Origin: a bacterium
GTDB taxonomy: Bacteria; 4484-113; JAFGCY01
Assembly: GCA_020849855.1 (NCBI GenBank)
Contig: JADZFO010000015.1
Span: 62,001-126,000 of the forward strand
Direction: 5' to 3'
Length of the DNA stretch: 64,000 bases
A program made the position numbers and the translations under genes. This document shows positions 60,988 through 64,000 of the stretch, in pieces. The notes beneath the pieces were generated by a model. The model was given only the letters and a program-made list of their open reading frames with translations. It was not told the DNA's origin and made no database searches. Numbering within the stretch: the first letter of the stretch is position 1; every line of letters starts with the position of its first letter.

Positions 60988-63237
60988 CTAGTTGTAGTAG
61001 GCTCCCAGCAGCCGCTGGCCTGTCGCGTCGTCGTAGACAACAACCGGCGTGCTGCCGCTGACGGTCAATTCGCTGAAGCGGCCCATGTCGCCTGCACCGT
61101 CGACCAGCATAGGCGACTGCCAGTCCGCGCCCGCATTGTCTTCGGCGAAAACAGCGAGCAGGTCCGCAGTGTTGCTGTCGTAGTAACTCAGCAGTGGCTT
61201 GCCGTTCACCAGAACCATGGCGCAGCTCGCACCCACTCCGGCACGCGGGTCTACCTGCACGGCCGGGTTCTCCCAGGCGCTGCCGTCTGCTGTGCTGGCG
61301 CGAATAAAGTGGACGCCGCCCTGCAGCATATTGTCGGCATAAGCGGCGGCGGGCATGCCGTCGCAAAGGGCTATCGAGCTCCAGCCAGCAGTCGCGTCAC
61401 CAAAGACCACCGGGTCAAGCCAGGTGCCGGCATTCGCCTGCTCGGCCCGGGTCAGCCGCAGGCGGTGCAGCTCTGCTGGCGTGTCGGCATAAAAGCCGTA
61501 GAACAGCGCCGGCTTGCCATCCAGCAGCATGCTGCTGAGGCCAAAGACATAGGCTTCCTCCTCCACATAGTCCGGCACCTCCGCGTCGGTCCAGTCGGCG
61601 CCGGTGCTGTCCAGCGCGCGGTAGCCCACGAGATAGGTATAGGCAGCGAAGGAGTACTTGTTTGTGATGCTATAGATCGCCGGCTTGCCGTCGGCTATGA
61701 ACATCACGGTCTCACCGCCATCGGTCTGAGACAGCTCCAGGGGCGTGTCCCACTGCGCGCCTTCTGTATCCTGCGCCCTCACGTAGAACAGGTAGGCACC
61801 AGGGGTGAACTCGTTTGGTGCGTTGTAGGCAATGGCCGGCAGCCCGCTTACTTCCGCCAGCGCCGGTCCATAGCCTGTGTTGCCGCTGGCCACAGTAATG
61901 GGTGAACCCCAGTTTGTCGCCTCAGGGTCATCCGCGATGCTGTAGCGCAGGCTCCCGCTGAGCGCATCATGGTAGGCAACCGCAGGCCGCCGGCGGGCCA
62001 GCGGGCCGATGAGCGCCAGAGACGGGTCTGAGCTCTCAAGCGAGGCATTGTTGTCGATTACCACCCTGTGCCAGCCGCTGCTGAGGGTGATCTCCAGGCT
62101 GGCAGAGGCGCTCTTTGCGCTGCTGTCGGTGACCCGCAGCCCGACCTGCGTGGTGCCATGGCGGCCGAAGACCTGCTCAATGTAGGGCGAAGTCCCACTG
62201 CTGCGCTCGAAGTCCCCGTCGCCATCCATGTCCCAGGCATAGTCGCTCAGACTGGCGCCGCTGGAAGGCAGGCTGGCGCTGGCGTCAAAGCTCACGCTCA
62301 GCGGTGCGCTGCCCTGCTGCACATCCGCGCTGAACTGGGCCACGGGCTGGCTGCCATCCGGAACGTTAAACGCCAGCTGCAGGCTGTCGGATGCGCCGCC
62401 GCCGTGGATGCGCACTGTCGCTTCCACCGGTCCCGGAGCGGCAGCAGGATAAATGTACTGCGCCAGTCCGTCACTGTCGTCCAGAAGCTCAAAGATGCCA
62501 TCGCTGTCCCAGTCAATGTCCATTAGCCAACTCTGGGCGCCGTAGACCACTGATGCGCTGGCATCCACATCCACCCGCAGACCCTCAGGCAGTACCTGCT
62601 GACTGGCCTCGGCTGCTGCCTGCGCCACCGCATCGCCAAGCAGAAGCCATGAAAGCTGCTGGTTCTGCTCGCCTGCCAGCAGGACAACCGCGAAGCTCTG
62701 GCCAAAGGGTGCGACGTAGGGGGTTTGGTCAGCAATCTCGATAGCGCTGCCGTCTGTGGGCAGGCGCTGCCAGTCCCAGCGCTCTGTCACATAGTTGGCT
62801 AGTGCGACCCAGGCAGTGCCGGCCTGGGGCTGCTGACGCCAGCCGGCGCTCAGCTCGACAGGTCCGCTGGCCCCGGCCTGTTCGCTGAAGCGATAAATCG
62901 CGTAGGCCGTTGCGCCCAGCCTGCGCTGGCTGTCATAGCTGCTGCTGAAGGTCAGGTCAGCGGAGGGGTCGACATCCATGCTCAACTGCGGCACAGAGAC
63001 ATTGTGGTTTGGCAGGAAGGGCTCATAGTCTGTCCCCCGCCGGTAGCCCTGTGGCGGGCCGGCCTCGACAAGGGCAAGCAGGCTTGAGGGCCGCGGCAGC
63101 CTGGGGAGCAGCCCGGTCTCTGTGGGGTCAGCCTGTTCCTGACTGCCGCCGCAGGCCTGGCACAGCAATGTCAGCACAAGCACCGCCGCATAGCGCAGGG
63201 CGCCACGATAAGTACTCAGCCGGGAGCGGTAGCGCAT
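60988..63237 (-). CDS. Lipoprotein with PKD domain and propeller-like repeats
   Basis: The 749-residue protein has a lipoprotein signal peptide (lipobox LLCQAC). Around residues 305-385 is a PKD domain (PVAQFSADVQQGSAPLSVSFDASAS, then DYAWDMDGDGDFE). The C-terminal 350 residues carry about six repeats of the form G-x-P-A-x-A-Y ... L-x-Y-x-x-A-x-D ... W-x-x-P, as in sialidase-type beta-propellers, but without catalytic residues that I can see. It is likely a surface adhesin or binding protein. It converges with the membrane hydrolase gene and has no clear terminator. Confidence 0.78.
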   Translation of the reverse strand: MRYRSRLSTYRGALRYAAVLVLTLLCQACGGSQEQADPTETGLLPRLPRPSSLLALVEAGPPQGYRRGTDYEPFLPNHNVSVPQLSMDVDPSADLTFSSSYDSQRRLGATAYAIYRFSEQAGASGPVELSAGWRQQPQAGTAWVALANYVTERWDWQRLPTDGSAIEIADQTPYVAPFGQSFAVVLLAGEQNQQLSWLLLGDAVAQAAAEASQQVLPEGLRVDVDASASVVYGAQSWLMDIDWDSDGIFELLDDSDGLAQYIYPAAAPGPVEATVRIHGGGASDSLQLAFNVPDGSQPVAQFSADVQQGSAPLSVSFDASASLPSSGASLSDYAWDMDGDGDFERSSGTSPYIEQVFGRHGTTQVGLRVTDSSAKSASASLEITLSSGWHRVVIDNNASLESSDPSLALIGPLARRRPAVAYHDALSGSLRYSIADDPEATNWGSPITVASGNTGYGPALAEVSGLPAIAYNAPNEFTPGAYLFYVRAQDTEGAQWDTPLELSQTDGGETVMFIADGKPAIYSITNKYSFAAYTYLVGYRALDSTGADWTDAEVPDYVEEEAYVFGLSSMLLDGKPALFYGFYADTPAELHRLRLTRAEQANAGTWLDPVVFGDATAGWSSIALCDGMPAAAYADNMLQGGVHFIRASTADGSAWENPAVQVDPRAGVGASCAMVLVNGKPLLSYYDSNTADLLAVFAEDNAGADWQSPMLVDGAGDMGRFSELTVSGSTPVVVYDDATGQRLLGAYYN

Positions 63238-63311
63238 AACAGTAAGGATGCCTCGTCGGGGCCGGAAGTCTCGCTAATAGCGGCATAACGGGGTATGTAT
63301 AATCGGTACAC

Positions 63312-63401
63312 GGAGGAGTGGCCGAGCGGTTTAAGGCGGCAGTCTTGAAAACTGTTGGGCGCGAGAGCGTCACGGGGGTTCGAATCCCTCCTCCTCCGCC
63401 A
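63312..63401 (+). tRNA. tRNA-Ser (anticodon TGA)
   Basis: The acceptor stem GGAGGAG (63312-63318) pairs with CTCCTCC (63391-63397), followed by G73 and an encoded CCA. The anticodon arm GCAGT-CTTGAAA-ACTGT gives TGA at 63346-63348. A long variable arm (GGGCGCGAGAGCGTC) and the T-loop GTTCGAATC complete a class II serine tRNA. Confidence 0.96.
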
Positions 63402-63466
63402 ACTGCTGCTCCGCCGCTTCGCGGTCTATGGCAGTTGCCACACACATGGGGACTGACAGAAGTAAA

Positions 63467-64000
63467 ATGCCCGATTCGCAGCCACTCGGCAGCGCCTGCC
63501 GCGACGGTGCCAGCCTTGAGCATGGGCATGATCAGGGTCACAGCCATGGACATGACCACAGCCACTCTCACAGTCACTCCCACAGCCACGCCAAAGGGCA
63601 CAACCATAGTCATTCCCACGGTCACAGCCATGGGCACGGCCATTCACATGCCCCTGCCAGCTTCGGCCGGGCCTTCGCCATCGGCATCAGCCTCAACCTG
63701 GCCTTCGTGCTGGTGGAGGCCGGCTTCGGCTTCTTCACCCGCTCACTGACCCTGCTGGCGGATGCCGGCCACAACCTCAGCGATGTCCTTGGCCTGGCTC
63801 TGGCCTGGACCGCCAGCGTGCTGTCCCGCCGCGGGCCCAGCACCCGCTATACCTACGGCCTCAAGGGCAGCTCGATCATTGCCTCACTGGCCAATGCCGT
63901 ACTGCTGCTGGTTGCCGTCGGTGCCATCGCCTGGGAAGCGCTGCAGCGCTTGTGGCAGCCCGAGCCGGTCGCCAGCGGGCTGATGATGCTAGTCGCCGGC
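63467..64000 (+). CDS. Cation diffusion facilitator (CDF) efflux transporter, N-terminal part
   Basis: The frame is open from the ATG at 63467 to the window end (178 residues seen). It starts with about 45 residues rich in His, Gly and Ser (many HSH and HGH repeats), a cytosolic metal-binding tail typical of zinc CDF proteins, then membrane helices beginning GISLNLAFVLVEAGFG. LADAGHNLSDVLGL carries the D-x-x-H-x-x-x-D intramembrane zinc site. It probably exports Zn2+ or a similar divalent metal. An ATG at 63446 is in frame but lacks a ribosome binding site. The gene lies 65 bases after the tRNA. Confidence 0.9.
   Translation, partial: MPDSQPLGSACRDGASLEHGHDQGHSHGHDHSHSHSHSHSHAKGHNHSHSHGHSHGHGHSHAPASFGRAFAIGISLNLAFVLVEAGFGFFTRSLTLLADAGHNLSDVLGLALAWTASVLSRRGPSTRYTYGLKGSSIIASLANAVLLLVAVGAIAWEALQRLWQPEPVASGLMMLVAG

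Noticed and set aside
60826..61905. 359-residue plus-strand frame opposite the PKD lipoprotein
   Set aside because: It overlaps the end of the membrane hydrolase gene in another frame and is antisense to a protein with clear domain repeats.
63312..63401. tRNA-Ser as an integration site for a mobile element
   Set aside because: No integrase, no direct repeat of the tRNA 3' end and no change in composition are seen beside it.

Overview
The window is about 64 kb of GC-rich, densely coding DNA from what looks like a flagellated, diderm (Gram-negative-type) bacterium of a poorly sampled lineage. Support for a diderm cell comes from an LpxL/HtrB-like lipid A acyltransferase, predicted outer-membrane beta-barrels, several lipobox lipoproteins and SPOR-type domains. 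Flagellar genes (flbD, fliM, fliY/fliN, cheY, fliO, fliP) are in Bacillus/Thermotoga/spirochaete-like order. There is no rRNA gene, no insertion sequence, no phage and no CRISPR array, so the phylum cannot be named from the sequence alone. GTG starts are frequent and strong sigma-70-like promoters are visible (TTGACA/TATAAT before rpsT).

Layout. 0-12 kb: end of a glycosyltransferase, nadE, a DUF502 membrane protein, a lone hyuB, mnmE, a DUF5666-repeat lipoprotein, a SPOR lipoprotein and the fused B12-dependent mutase icmF. 12-14.4 kb: a beta-carbonic anhydrase converging on a SulP transporter, a likely bicarbonate pair. 14.5-25.5 kb: two separate pairs of a multiheme c-type cytochrome and an outer-membrane barrel (a decaheme MtrA/DmsE-like protein with an MtrB-like barrel; a second barrel with an octaheme cytochrome), with tilS, a dockerin-like/PKD lipoprotein, the lipid A acyltransferase and a CPBP protease between them. 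This is the most interesting region: it looks like machinery for moving electrons through the outer membrane. 25.7-30.5 kb: a second dockerin-like lipoprotein, a rhomboid protease, an exported protein with 37 cysteines, and rpsT. 30.5-38.7 kb: comEC with a decayed hydrolase domain, an alpha/beta hydrolase lipoprotein, an IscU/NifU-like scaffold, then divergently feoA-feoB-small Cys-rich protein behind a perfect 19-bp palindrome, and gdhA.

38.8-51.3 kb, all on the minus strand: three membrane/envelope proteins, fliP, a very long fliO, cheY, fliY, fliM, flbD, pfkA, scpA, a site-2 protease, a CCA-adding-type nucleotidyltransferase and a DUF4126 protein. 51.4-54.2 kb: a PspA-type envelope-stress operon with two membrane proteins and an M48 protease. 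54.3-54.6 kb: six tandem 30-bp units that read on the minus strand as a Lys/Ala/Pro repeat peptide interrupted by one TAG and followed by a terminator hairpin. 54.7-64 kb: an unrecognised Ala/Arg-tailed protein, an Aquifex-type aconitase, a GNAT acetyltransferase, an 831-residue membrane protein with a lipase-like serine motif, a PKD/propeller lipoprotein, tRNA-Ser(TGA) and the start of a His-rich cation efflux transporter that runs off the window.

The themes that tie together are extracellular electron transfer (multiheme cytochromes, Feo iron uptake, Fe-S scaffold), envelope upkeep (PspA, M48, S2P, rhomboid, CPBP, SPOR proteins) and central carbon/nitrogen metabolism (icmF, acnA, pfkA, gdhA, nadE).
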